DNA of 64,000 bases, from NCBI RefSeq assembly GCF_900129775.1, contig NZ_FQWV01000005.1, forward strand, positions 186,001 through 250,000, read 5' to 3'. The notes below the pieces were generated by a model. The model saw only the letters and a program-made list of their open reading frames with translations. It searched no databases and was not told the DNA's origin. Position 1 is the first letter of the stretch; each line of letters begins with the position of its first letter. The stretch comes from Halobaculum gomorrense. GTDB lineage: Archaea > Halobacteriota > Halobacteria > Halobacteriales > Haloferacaceae. Positions 42,532 to 50,815 of this stretch are shown piece after piece. Position numbers and translations under genes: made by a program.

Positions 42532-43407
42532 CTACTCGCGGATCCGCACGACGCCCTCGGTGAACGCCCGCCGGTTCGGCACGACGTACTCGGCGCCGTC
42601 GCTCTCGACGTGCGTGACGAATACGTTCACCTCCTGCACGACGCCGTCGGTGTCGCCGATGCGGACGCGGTCGCCGATGCTGTACGGCTGCTCGAGCAGG
42701 AGGTAGAAGCCGGCGGCGCCCGACGCGAGCAGGTCGCGGAAGGCGAGCCCGCCGAACAGCACGAGCGCAAAGCCGTACGTGCCCAGGAAGACGACTAAGG
42801 CGGCAGTGTCGACGCCGATCTGCCCGAGCGCGACGAGGACGGCGATGAACACCACCGACCACTTCGCGATCGACGGGACGACCCCGGTCTGCGGGAGCTT
42901 CACGCCGCGCAGGCGGTCGTCGATCAGGAGCTCGACCTTGTCGCCGACGACGAGGCCGACGATGAGCACGAGGATGGCGAGAAACAGCGAGGGGAGGAAG
43001 CCAGCGGTTCGGTTCCAGAAGGTGGAGATGTATTCCACCCGGGCGATCGTCAGCGCGACGATGACGCTGAGGATGAAGATGAAATAGCCCGAGAGGTTCG
43101 CGATGAGCGATATCGTCGAGGTGCCGAACTCGCGGGCGGTCCGCTCGAATGCCGTCCCCTCGATCGTCTCGGGAACGCCCGCGCCCACCAGGATCCGGCG
43201 GTTCACCCGCACGACGAGGTAGCCGAGCAACGCACCGAGCACGAGCACGCCCAGCGCCAGCCACAGGCGCGCCGGGAGATTGGTCAGCGCCGCTCGGAGC
43301 GTGTCGTCGACCCACTGCAGCGGCGGGTGGGGCGTCAGCGTCGAGGCGACGGCCAGAGCGGTCGACGGCGCGCGCTCGGCGGTCGGCGTGAGACTGGGGT
43401 CGATCAT
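42532..43407 (-). CDS. mscS: small-conductance mechanosensitive channel, MscS family
   Basis: 291 residues. Predicted spans: LWLALGVLVLGALLGYLVVR, LSGYFIFILSVIVALTI, FLPSLFLAILVLIVGLVVG and the pore-lining helix VVFLGTYGFALVLFGGLAFR, followed by the MscS beta domain (LEQPYSIGDRVRIGDTDGVV, VPNRRAFTEGVVRI). MscS opens on osmotic downshift to release solutes. It starts three bases after the dacZ stop, so the channel and the c-di-AMP synthase form one operon, which fits the known link between c-di-AMP and osmotic balance. Confidence 0.93.
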   Translation of the reverse strand: MIDPSLTPTAERAPSTALAVASTLTPHPPLQWVDDTLRAALTNLPARLWLALGVLVLGALLGYLVVRVNRRILVGAGVPETIEGTAFERTAREFGTSTISLIANLSGYFIFILSVIVALTIARVEYISTFWNRTAGFLPSLFLAILVLIVGLVVGDKVELLIDDRLRGVKLPQTGVVPSIAKWSVVFIAVLVALGQIGVDTAALVVFLGTYGFALVLFGGLAFRDLLASGAAGFYLLLEQPYSIGDRVRIGDTDGVVQEVNVFVTHVESDGAEYVVPNRRAFTEGVVRIRE

Positions 43408-43410
43408 GCG

Positions 43411-44223
43411 TCAGTACTCCTCCGGGTCGAGTTCGAGGACGAGCCGTCCGCCCTTGAACGCACGGACGAGCCCGTCCGACTCCGAGAGCACGATCGCGAT
43501 GGCGTTCGTGTCCCGCGTAATCGCGCCGCCGGCCATGTGGCGCGCGCCCAGGCCCTTCGGGATGTCGACGCCTTCCGCGCCCGGTTCGAGGTAGCGGTAC
43601 GCCGAGACGATCTTCCCGGAGTCGCTGATGACGAACGCGCCGTCGAGCCGGGAGAACTCCTTGAGCATCACGTTCACGATGGGGTCGCCGACGTGGACGT
43701 GGCTCTTCTCGAAGGGGTTGTAGCTCAGCGGTCGGGACTTGTTCATCACCTTGCCGGCGTCGCCGACGACGAACAGCGCGCCGACGGGCTTGCCCTTCTG
43801 CCCTTTCTTCCCGAGTTCGATCGCCACGTCGAACACGTCGCGGACGACGTTGGGGTCCGCGCGGGAGTTGGCGAACAGGTCGTAGATCCCCGAGTGCATC
43901 GACTCGGTGACCGGAGCTCGAACCACCCCGTCGATGGGGTCGTCGAACACGCCGACCGCGCACGCGACCACGTCGCCCTCGGCGCAGTAGCCGTGGTCCA
44001 TCGCCCCCTCGATGCCGAAGCGGATCCGGTCGCGGACGTTGTCGAACTCCAGGGGGAGTTCGACGTACCGCTCGGCGTCGTGGTCGTTCTCGGGCGCGAC
44101 GACGACGACGGGATCGTCGTCGATCTCGCGGTAGTCGTCGTACGTCGACCCGGTCGGCGAGAAGAGGAACACCCCGTCGACATCCGCGACGAGGTCGGAA
44201 AGGAGGTCGGCCGAGGCAGTCAT
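43411..44223 (-). CDS. dacZ: diadenylate cyclase DacZ (c-di-AMP synthase)
   Basis: 270 residues from ATG 44223. The C-terminal DisA_N domain carries the catalytic DGA motif (residues 194-196, SRLDGAFVISDSG) and the RHM variant of the RHR motif (228-230, GLGARHMAGGAI), diagnostic for diadenylate cyclases making c-di-AMP from two ATP. The N-terminal ~130 residues form the alpha/beta domain typical of archaeal DacZ. In H. volcanii, DacZ is required for growth and osmotic control. The operon partner is mscS. The frame extends upstream of 44223, but a TATA-like box at 44248-44254 and family comparison support this start. Confidence 0.95.
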   Translation of the reverse strand: MTASADLLSDLVADVDGVFLFSPTGSTYDDYREIDDDPVVVVAPENDHDAERYVELPLEFDNVRDRIRFGIEGAMDHGYCAEGDVVACAVGVFDDPIDGVVRAPVTESMHSGIYDLFANSRADPNVVRDVFDVAIELGKKGQKGKPVGALFVVGDAGKVMNKSRPLSYNPFEKSHVHVGDPIVNVMLKEFSRLDGAFVISDSGKIVSAYRYLEPGAEGVDIPKGLGARHMAGGAITRDTNAIAIVLSESDGLVRAFKGGRLVLELDPEEY

Positions 44224-44247
44224 AGTGTAAACGTTTCGGGGCGCGTT

Positions 44248-44254
44248 CATATCG
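44248..44254 (-). promoter_or_regulatory. TATA-like box for the dacZ-mscS operon
   Basis: TCATATC (GATATGA on the minus strand) is centred about 28 bases before ATG 44223. Confidence 0.4.
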
Positions 44255-44339
44255 GTTTCGGCGCCGTCATGCGGTCGTCTTGCGTTCGGGTCGGTGCCGC
44301 GGTAAACGCGATATCGGCTGCTTCCCGCTGGCACTATGT

Positions 44340-45567
44340 CTACGCGATGTCCTGCCCGGTAAGCTGGACGCTCCAGTTCTCGGGAACGGTGAGGTCAACG
44401 GTTCCCAGCCGCCAGCGCTCGCTCCCGCCCGGGTCGACCCGATCCCCGGTATCGGACTGCACGTCGGCGTTCTCCTCGCTGTCGACGACTGTCGGCCGAA
44501 CGACCAACCGGGTCGGCGTCGAGACCATCGACAGCGGGAACTCGTCGTCCGACCTGAAGTCGTATCGCCGCAGCATCGACCGCGGGAGCGACGCGCCTGC
44601 GCACTTCAGCACGTCCGCGTCGTCGGCGTCCGCGACGACGGCCGACAACAGCGCCTCGTAGCTCGCCGTCGGCGCCGATCCGTCGGCCGGAACCACATCG
44701 AGCACCGAGACCTTCCGCGGCCCGGTGGTATCGGACTCGCCACGGCCGCCGTGGGCGACCGCGACGAGCGCGGCGACCGGTGTACCGTGCTCGTCGTTGA
44801 CGACGTAGGTCGTCGGGTCCCACCGTGGATTCGCGAGCCGCCAGCGGTACCAGCGGGGGTCGCGACGGACGTGGGTCGTCTCCGGAACGCCGGACCGGTA
44901 TAGATCGACGAGTGTCTCCGTCGGTGTCGTCCTGTGCTGATCGACGGTCTACTCTCCGGGTGGGTCGGTGACCCCGCCGCTCAACGATGTGAGGCCGCGG
45001 ACCACCGGTGCGGCGAGGTGTCCGAGTTCGGCCGCCGCCTTCCACCGTGGCTTCTCTGTCGACCGTGCAGCCGCGAGCCGAGAGAGGTCCTGCACCCGGT
45101 AGTGCGTCGAAAGGGTACCCACCTCGTGCCAGTCGAACGACTGGAGTCCGGGCAGGATCGCCGCCGAGGGGAAGTTGTAGTAGCAGTCCAGCGGCCCGTC
45201 TTCGTACTGGTCGAGCAGCCGTTCGGTCATCTCGGTGAACAGCCCGCGACGGCGGTGGTCGGCCAGTCGGCCGGCTGGAATGCCAGTGCCGACGCGTCGC
45301 CGGCGCGGAGGGGGACGGCAAGGCACGGCTCCGCACCCACGAGTTCCCCGTTGGCCTCGGCGACGACCATTGAGATCTCCTCGACGTACGGGTTCGCGGC
45401 GAATCGCCAGGCGAACCACTCCTCGCTCTTACCGGTTCCCCACACCACCTCGTAGAGGTCGAGGAAGGCCCCCCAATCCTCGGGACGGAACGGTCGAACC
45501 GTCCCCCGTCGCTGTGTGCATTGGTTGGACTCGTTCGGTGCTCCCGCGTCGTGCCAATTCGTTATGA
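44340..45567 (-). pseudogene. GNAT-family acetyltransferase, broken by a frameshift and an in-frame stop
   Basis: The recognisable protein starts near 45515 with RGTVRPFRPEDWGAFLDLYE and continues to SALAFQPADW at ~45265. The continuation (DHRRRGLFTEMTERLLDQYE) is in another frame, so a small deletion or frameshift lies at ~45255-45266, in the acetyl-CoA-binding loop. A TAG at 44949-44951 then interrupts this second frame, after which the same frame continues (TTPTETLVDLYRSGVPETTH) to a normal stop at 44340. Together the pieces make a ~390-residue GNAT protein of a type seen in haloarchaea. No convincing start codon is left. It is therefore a pseudogene unless the sequence has errors. Confidence 0.8.
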
Positions 45568-45902
45568 ACGCGCTTATGTGGGTCGATGCCCGCGCTCGCC
45601 TCGACCGATTCGTCGGTCCGACTTCGCACGTGGCGCTGTCAGTCCCAGCGTGAGTCAACCGTCCCGGTGGGTGTGAGCGAGCGGTGATGCCCCTTCTCGT
45701 TCGTCCTTCGAGGCGTGAACAACGCGAGCGCCTCGCCCTTCGCTCACGGGTCGCTCCGCTCCCCGTTCACCGACGGTGACGCTCACTTCGGGGGACCGGA
45801 TTCGAACCCCGGTCGTTCCACTCACTCCGTTCGCTCCACTCCCTGCCTCGAATCCCCTCCGTGTCGATTCTCACGGCTCTCCCGTTCGGTCAAGCCGGAG
45901 AA
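45568..45902. other. region between the acetyltransferase pseudogene and tRNA-Leu
   Basis: About 335 bases without a gene. It contains a copy of a tRNA 3' end and a matching inverted arm (see 45788-45860) and GC-rich CTCACTCCGTTCGCTCCACT-type sequence. Nothing else is recognisable. Confidence 0.55.
45788..45860 (-). repeat. tRNA 3'-end fragment with inverted partner downstream of tRNA-Leu
   Basis: On the minus strand 45788-45814 reads GACCGGGGTTCGAATCCGGT then CCCCCGA, a tRNA T-arm plus 3' acceptor strand; it shares GGTTCGAATCCGGTCCC with the real tRNA-Leu. GGATTCGA (45798-45805) pairs perfectly with TCGAATCC (45848-45855) across 42 bases. It could be an old attachment-site remnant or a structured element beyond the tRNA. 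Confidence 0.6.
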
Positions 45903-45987
45903 TGCGCGGGACCGGATTCGAACCGGCGGACCTCTACAGGACAGCGTCCTAAGCGCTGCGCCGTTGGCCTGGCTTGGCTACCCGCGC
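45903..45987 (-). tRNA. tRNA-Leu (anticodon UAG)
   Basis: The 85-base minus-strand sequence has acceptor arms GCGCGGG/CCCGCGC with discriminator A, a D-arm (AGCCAAGCCAGGCCAACGGC), anticodon arm CAGCG-CTTAGGA-CGCTG with anticodon TAG at positions 34-36, a long variable arm (TCCTGTAGAGGTC) as expected for class II leucine tRNA, and T-arm CCGG-TTCGAAT-CCGG. No intron is present and CCA is not encoded. It reads CUA codons (and CUN by wobble). Confidence 0.93.
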
Positions 45988-46042
45988 TCGCCACACAGTA
46001 TCCCGAATCGCCGTAAGTAGCTGTCGGACCGAGGCGACACGA

Positions 46043-46047
46043 TTTAT
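46043..46047 (+). promoter_or_regulatory. TATA-like box for the TFIIB-like gene
   Basis: TTTAT within GATTTATCAC is centred about 28 bases before ATG 46074. Confidence 0.45.
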
Positions 46048-46073
46048 CACCGCCGGCCCCGAACACTACATCG

Positions 46074-46382
46074 ATGTACCGCGCCAGCGACGAGGTGGAG
46101 AACGAGGAGTGGCTCTCGCGGCTCCAGCGAGCCGCCGAGTCGCTGGAACTGTCCGCGGAGGCCCGGTCGAACGCGACCGACATGTTCCTCTCGGGCGTTC
46201 CCGAGGACGACCGATCGAAGCCTGCGATGGCCGCGGCCGCGCTGTACGCCGGCGCGCTCATCGCGGGCGACGAGCGGCCCCAGACCGCCGTCGCGGAGGC
46301 GATGGACGTGACCCGCCTCTCGGTCCAACAACACTGGAAGGACGTCCTCGAGGACGCCGGGTTCCGGCCGCCGTCTTGGTGA
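46074..46382 (+). CDS. small TFIIB-related cyclin-fold protein
   Basis: 102 residues. Helical sequence LSRLQRAAESLELSAEARSN, then KPAMAAAALYAGALIAGDER and TAVAEAMDVTRLSVQQHWKD resembles one cyclin-like repeat of transcription factor B, including the C-terminal helix-turn-helix. There is no Zn ribbon or B-reader, so it is not a complete initiation factor. Haloarchaea encode such short TFIIB-like proteins, whose role (regulator or decoy) is unknown to me. It starts 86 bases upstream of, and divergent from, tRNA-Leu. Confidence 0.85.
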   Translation: MYRASDEVENEEWLSRLQRAAESLELSAEARSNATDMFLSGVPEDDRSKPAMAAAALYAGALIAGDERPQTAVAEAMDVTRLSVQQHWKDVLEDAGFRPPSW

Positions 46383-46439
46383 CGCGACGACCCCTATCCG
46401 GCCGCCGATCGCGCGGTCCGCCCTCGACTGTCCGGGAGG

Positions 46440-46667
46440 TTACTCTGTGAGCAGCCGATATGCGAGCAGGGTCAGCCCGGTGAACCCGACCAGTTGACCG
46501 AAAATAAACAGCGCGCCGCCGACGTACGCGAGTTCGCTGTCCGGGTCGCGGCCGGCGAGGCGGATCGCCTGATACCCGACCAGCAGCGCCCCGCCGCCGC
46601 CGAGAATCAGTTGGGTAGCCCGCGAGCGCCTCGCCAGCCAGTCGACCGAGGCGTCGCCGGCGGCCAT
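46440..46667 (-). CDS. small two-span membrane protein, unrecognised
   Basis: 75 residues from ATG 46667. Two membrane spans are predicted (TQLILGGGGALLVGYQAIRL and VGGALFIFGQLVGFTGLTLL), with an Arg-rich N-terminal segment (DWLARRSRA). It starts seven bases after the coaD stop, so it probably belongs to that transcription unit. No family was recognised. Confidence 0.7.
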   Translation of the reverse strand: MAAGDASVDWLARRSRATQLILGGGGALLVGYQAIRLAGRDPDSELAYVGGALFIFGQLVGFTGLTLLAYRLLTE

Positions 46668-46674
46668 CCCGGGC

Positions 46675-47175
46675 TCACTCCGCGTCCGGAGGGGCGGTTC
46701 CGCGACCCTCCCGCTCGGGCGTGCGGTTGCCGTGCCGGTCAATCTCGCCGCGGACGATCCGCGTCGAGGAGATGCGGTCGCCGTCCTCGGCCGGCACGTG
46801 GTCGACGACCTCGATCCGGAGGCTCGGCAGCCCCTTCTGCTCGCGGATCTCGTTGACGCGTTCGCCCCCCGACTGCGTCTCTGGAGAGACGATCAGCGCG
46901 TCGAAGCTGGGCTCGACGGCGATCCCCGTCGGCTCCGTGAGCTCGCGGATCTCGTACTCGCGGTCGTGTTCGTCCGCGAGCGGTGCCAGTTCTGCCTCGA
47001 GGTCGCGCTTGCGCTCGGCGAACGGGCGGACGTACCGGTCCGTGTGGCGTGTCTCCGGGGCCAGCTCGTCGGCGGTGAGCCCGACGGTGAGGTCCCCGAG
47101 TTCGAACGCGCGCTCGAACAGCGCGCGGTGGCCGTCGTGGACCGGATCGAATGTCCCGCCCAGCGCGACGTTCAT
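46675..47175 (-). CDS. coaD: archaeal phosphopantetheine adenylyltransferase
   Basis: 166 residues from ATG 47175. The nucleotidylyltransferase signature (T/H)xGH is GTFDPVHDGHRALFERAFE, with the second motif ISSTRIVRGEI. Archaeal PPAT is related to eukaryotic rather than bacterial CoaD and makes dephospho-CoA from phosphopantetheine and ATP. The C-terminal tail (RTPEREGRGTAPPDAE) is low complexity. A TATA-like box is 27 bases upstream of this start; an upstream in-frame ATG (47199) would overlap that box and is less likely. Confidence 0.92.
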   Translation of the reverse strand: MNVALGGTFDPVHDGHRALFERAFELGDLTVGLTADELAPETRHTDRYVRPFAERKRDLEAELAPLADEHDREYEIRELTEPTGIAVEPSFDALIVSPETQSGGERVNEIREQKGLPSLRIEVVDHVPAEDGDRISSTRIVRGEIDRHGNRTPEREGRGTAPPDAE

Positions 47176-47198
47176 GCTCGCTGGTAGACGCCCCGACA

Positions 47199-47206
47199 CC
47201 TAAAAG
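47199..47206 (-). promoter_or_regulatory. TATA-like box for coaD
   Basis: CCTAAAAG (CTTTTAGG on the minus strand) is centred about 27 bases before ATG 47175. Confidence 0.5.
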
Positions 47207-47211
47207 CGACG

Positions 47212-47739
47212 TTACTCCATATCGCGTTCGGTCTCGACGGAGATGCGAACCGGCTCGGCGGCCGCGTCCGCCGACGCTGCGTCCCCCGCCAGCCGCGAAT
47301 CGAGCGTGAACACCGCGTTCAGTTGGTCTTGCACCTGGCCGACGACGCCCTCCACGAGCGCCGCGGGCTCGATAGCCTCGTACTCGTAGGGGTTGTTGCC
47401 AGCGCCGGAGGACTCGCGTTTCGTCCGGGTGACCGTCTCTTCGTCGTGGAGTTCCGCGAGCGCCTCGCGCACGGTGCTTGGGTACAGACCGGTCTCGTCG
47501 GCGACCTCCTCGCTCGTCGACCCGGGGTGTTCGCGAAGGAACACGTAGATCCGTGCGCGCGTTTCGGTGTCAAGTAGCCACGACAGCAGGTCCACGATGC
47601 GTTCGTCGAACTCCTCGGTGGCGCCCGCGGCGCCCGACTCCAGCCGCTGTGCGGCCGCTCGAAGTTCTTCTCTGGGGGCGTCCGACTCCGCGGCCTCGTC
47701 TGCCTCGCCGTCGTCTTCGGGGGCCTCGTCAGTCGCCAT
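47212..47739 (-). CDS. winged-helix transcriptional regulator (TrmB/MarR-like)
   Basis: 175 residues. After an acidic leader of ~45 residues, a winged helix is evident: FDERIVDLLSWLLDTETRAR, IYVFLREHPGSTSEEVADET, GLYPSTVREALAELHDEETV, TRTKRESSGAGNNPYEYEAI with Arg/Lys in the wing. The C-terminal half (PAALVEGVVGQVQDQLNAVF) likely mediates dimerisation. It could act as a repressor or activator; the target is unknown. Its neighbour on one side is gshA on the same strand, 87 bases upstream. Confidence 0.85.
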   Translation of the reverse strand: MATDEAPEDDGEADEAAESDAPREELRAAAQRLESGAAGATEEFDERIVDLLSWLLDTETRARIYVFLREHPGSTSEEVADETGLYPSTVREALAELHDEETVTRTKRESSGAGNNPYEYEAIEPAALVEGVVGQVQDQLNAVFTLDSRLAGDAASADAAAEPVRISVETERDME

Positions 47740-47826
47740 GTGTTCTCTTCTGCCGGTCAGAACTCCGCAGGGAAAACCCCGTCGCCGCGCGGGTTCTCGG
47801 GGTGAGTGGGCTCACATTCGCCCCGC

Positions 47827-48933
47827 CTACGCGTCGATCTCGTCGATCAGCAGATCGCGGCACAGCGCGTCGACCCCGTCACGCTCGCGGACGCGCCGCT
47901 GTCGCGACGCCCCCGACTCGCGGTCGAGAAGGTACCGCAGTCCCTCGACCTCGAGCCGGTCGCACTCGCGGTCGACGACGGTCGGCAGGTCGACCTGCGA
48001 GTCCCCGTCGCGGTCGATGAACGACGCGTCGCGGCCGTGTCTGATCGCGCGCCACTTGTTCTCGTCGAGGAGTTCCCGCCGAAGGCCGCCGCCCGGACCG
48101 GTCGTCGGCGCCGCCTCGTCCTCGTACCGTTCGGCGAGGTCGACGACGAGCGCGTGGACGAACTCCACGAACGCGCAGACGACATCCGGGTTCGACTGCG
48201 CGTCCGGCGTCCTGACCTCGACGGTGCCGTGGCCCGTGTGCGGCCGCACATCGAACCAGAGTTCGCCGCGGTCCTCGATGGAGCCGTGTTCCACCATCCG
48301 CTGCTCGTACGCGTCGAAGGCGGCGAAGTCCGCGAATCGGCTCGGCATCCCGGTGTTCGGCAGATTTTCGAACACCGTCGCCCGCGCGGAGGCCAGTCCG
48401 GTGTCGTAGCCGTTCCAGAACGGCGAGTTCGCCGACAGCGCGAGCAGCGGCGGGAGGTACCAGCGGACCTCGTTGGCGACCCACGTCGCCTTGTCCGCGT
48501 CGTCGACGCCGACGTGGACGTGCAGCCCCGCGGTCGTGTTCCGGTGTTGAGGGTACTGGATCCGGTCCAACTGCGAGCGATAGCGTGGCTTCTCGGCGTG
48601 GTCGAGTTCGCGCCAGACGGCGGCCGGGTGGAGTCCGGCACCGGCGATCTGCAGGTCGTACGACTCGGCGTGCTCGACGAGCGCCTCCCGGACCGCGAGG
48701 ACGTGGTCGCGAACGGATCCGGGATTCTCGATGAGCGGTGTCTGTGTCTCGACGACGAACTTGAACAGCTCGTGGTCGATGCGTTCTGCGAGCGGCTCGG
48801 GCGGTTCCCGGTCGCCGTAGACGAGTTGGTCGCTGCCCGCGGTCGGTCGGCCGTCGCCGTCGACGACGTAGAACTCCTCCTCGACTCCAAGCGTGCCCAT
48901 TCGCTCGAACGCCGCCGCCGAACCCGTGTCCAT
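47827..48933 (-). CDS. gshA: haloarchaeal glutamate-cysteine ligase (gamma-glutamylcysteine synthetase)
   Basis: 368 residues. The N-terminus [20 protein letters not shown] (from residue 12) is the GCS2-family substrate/ATP site, followed by [40 protein letters not shown] and [20 protein letters not shown]. GshA makes gamma-glutamylcysteine, the main low-molecular-weight thiol of halophilic archaea, which lack glutathione. The cysteine synthase earlier in the window could feed it. Start ATG 48933 is preferred; a longer form is not needed. Confidence 0.95.
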   Translation of the reverse strand: MDTGSAAAFERMGTLGVEEEFYVVDGDGRPTAGSDQLVYGDREPPEPLAERIDHELFKFVVETQTPLIENPGSVRDHVLAVREALVEHAESYDLQIAGAGLHPAAVWRELDHAEKPRYRSQLDRIQYPQHRNTTAGLHVHVGVDDADKATWVANEVRWYLPPLLALSANSPFWNGYDTGLASARATVFENLPNTGMPSRFADFAAFDAYEQRMVEHGSIEDRGELWFDVRPHTGHGTVEVRTPDAQSNPDVVCAFVEFVHALVVDLAERYEDEAAPTTGPGGGLRRELLDENKWRAIRHGRDASFIDRDGDSQVDLPTVVDRECDRLEVEGLRYLLDRESGASRQRRVRERDGVDALCRDLLIDEIDA

Positions 48934-49134
48934 CGGCGACGGCTTCGGCGTGCGGGGGTATATATCTCGGGAAACCGGGTACGGGGGCGGCGCCCGTGCG
49001 AGCCTTCAAGTCGGATGCCGAGACCACGACCTACCGGACGCGCCAGCGTCCGGCCGACGGGCGGGCCGGACGCACAGTCCGAGTAGCCGCGCCACTGCGC
49101 GGCCGAGCGACGAGCGCCGGCGAGCGATCCCGCG

Positions 49135-49779
49135 CTATCGGGGCGTCGCGACGACGCCGAGGTGGTCCTCGTGGAACCGCCCCAGTCGACGGGTCTCCAG
49201 CACCTCGTAGGTCGGCTCCAAGTCCGCCACCGTCTCCTCGAACACCGCCTCGGGAGCGGCGGCTACGTCCTCCGATCGCGTCTTCACCGCCAGCAAGAGC
49301 CGCCCGTCGTCGGCGAGGAACCGCCGGTTCCGAACGGCCACGTCGGCCTGCCCGCGGGTCGCGACGTCCTGTACGAGCACGTCGCAGTCGGCCTCGACGA
49401 CGTGCGCGTACGTCTCGGGGCGACGGGCGTCCTTGAGCAGCGGGAAGAGGTTCGGCCGCGGCTCGCAGGCGTCGAGCAGGTCGCGGACGGGGCGCGGGGA
49501 GAACTCGACAGCGTAGGTCGCCCCGGCGAAGTCGGCGACGTGGCTGACGGTGGTGCCGTTCGCGGCGCCGAGGTACAGCACCGTCTCGCCGCCCGAGAGC
49601 CCGGTTTCCATCCCGAGTTCGAGCATCCCGCCGAGCTTCGATCGGCCGGCGTCCCACGCGCGCCACTCGCCGTCGGTGGGCTCGCCGTACACCGGCTCCC
49701 CGCGGGTCGCGAGCCGGTCTCGGCCGTCGAACTCCCGCCGGACCACGCCTGCCGGGAGCGACGCGTCGGTCCCCGTCAT
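49135..49779 (-). CDS. flpA: fibrillarin-like rRNA/tRNA 2'-O-methyltransferase FlpA
   Basis: 214 residues. Rossmann-type methyltransferase with GGETVLYLGAANGTTVSHVA (S-adenosylmethionine binding), YAVEFSPRPVRDLLDACEPR and VLVQDVATRGQADVAVRN, typical of archaeal fibrillarin. With Nop5 and L7Ae it forms the C/D box ribonucleoprotein that methylates rRNA and tRNA riboses at sites picked by guide RNAs. Its ATG overlaps the nop5 stop by four bases (ATGA), so the two subunits are translationally coupled. Confidence 0.96.
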   Translation of the reverse strand: MTGTDASLPAGVVRREFDGRDRLATRGEPVYGEPTDGEWRAWDAGRSKLGGMLELGMETGLSGGETVLYLGAANGTTVSHVADFAGATYAVEFSPRPVRDLLDACEPRPNLFPLLKDARRPETYAHVVEADCDVLVQDVATRGQADVAVRNRRFLADDGRLLLAVKTRSEDVAAAPEAVFEETVADLEPTYEVLETRRLGRFHEDHLGVVATPR

Positions 49780-50669
49780 TCCGAACCACCGCCGTCTCCT
49801 CCGGCTGCGGTGTCGCCGGCGCGAGCGCGGATCGTCCGCATCCGCTCGTCCAACTCCGCCTCCAGCTCGGGCCGGTAGTCGCCCGAGTAGTGGTCGATGC
49901 GGGCCGCGATGGTCAGCTTCCCGGCGAGCGCGCGCGAGGCGGAGCCGCGGTCCTCCGGGCGGGTGCCGCGGACGTACTCGTGGGTGTAGATGACGCCGTG
50001 CTTGGGCGAGGAGCCGTGACCGCGCAGGTGCGCGAACAGGGCGTCCTCGGCACCGAGCACCTGCAGCGTCCCGGACGGTTTCTTCGCGAGCGCCTCCAGC
50101 CCGCCGGCCAACGAGATGAGTCGCGCGGCCAGCACCGGTCCCGCGAGCGCGGCGAGGTTCGGCGCGGCGACCGGCGCGCGAGACTCGATGAACGCCTCCA
50201 AGTCGTCGGACTCCCGGTCGAGGTCGGCCACTCGGCTCGCCAGCGAGACGACGCGCTCCTCGGCCGGGCCGTCCGGGTCACGCTCGGCGATGTCGCGGCA
50301 GCCCTCGACGCCCGTTCCGGCGTCGGGGAACAGCGTGCCCGCCCACTCGGCGACGCGCTCGGCAAGTTCGTTGGCGACGCGCTCGGCGTCGTCCATCGCT
50401 CGGACGGCGTGGAGCAGTTGTCGGTCATCCGCGCGCTCGCGCTCGTCGACCGCGGCGCGGGCCGCCTCGACCGTCGCCTCGCGGAGCTTCCCGTAGTACT
50501 CTGCCTCGTCGACGGCGAACCCGGACTCCACGGCGAGCGTCGGCCAGTCCGCGGGGGCGTCCGCTGACCCCGATCGGATCCGGTCCCCCGTCGACTCCGT
50601 GTCGCCTGCGGCGAACCACGCCGAAGAGTGGGCGGTGGCGTCGGCGTCCGCGGCGTCGTCTGTGGTCAT
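49776..50669 (-). CDS. nop5: Nop5/Nop56-58 family C/D box RNP scaffold protein
   Basis: 297 residues. The coiled-coil and Nop domains are visible: QLLHAVRAMDDAERVANELA, LAGPVLAARLISLAGGLEAL and KKPSGTLQVLGAEDALFAHL, with the RNA/L7Ae-contacting GSSPKHGVIYTHEYVRGTRP near the C-terminus. Shorter than some archaeal Nop5 because the N-terminal fibrillarin-binding domain is reduced and starts with an acidic, Ala-rich segment. It couples to FlpA in the guide-RNA methylation complex, encoded directly downstream. Confidence 0.95.
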   Translation of the reverse strand: MTTDDAADADATAHSSAWFAAGDTESTGDRIRSGSADAPADWPTLAVESGFAVDEAEYYGKLREATVEAARAAVDERERADDRQLLHAVRAMDDAERVANELAERVAEWAGTLFPDAGTGVEGCRDIAERDPDGPAEERVVSLASRVADLDRESDDLEAFIESRAPVAAPNLAALAGPVLAARLISLAGGLEALAKKPSGTLQVLGAEDALFAHLRGHGSSPKHGVIYTHEYVRGTRPEDRGSASRALAGKLTIAARIDHYSGDYRPELEAELDERMRTIRARAGDTAAGGDGGGSE

Positions 50670-50815
50670 ACAGGGGGTTTCCGGCGACCGTTCCTAAGCG
50701 TTGTCTCCGCGACCGGGGAGCAGTCGACGGCCCGACGAGACACCGGTCGCCCCCGCACCGACCGCGGGGGATGCGAACCGAGTGACCTTTGACTGCGCCG
50801 CCGGATCTCACGACC

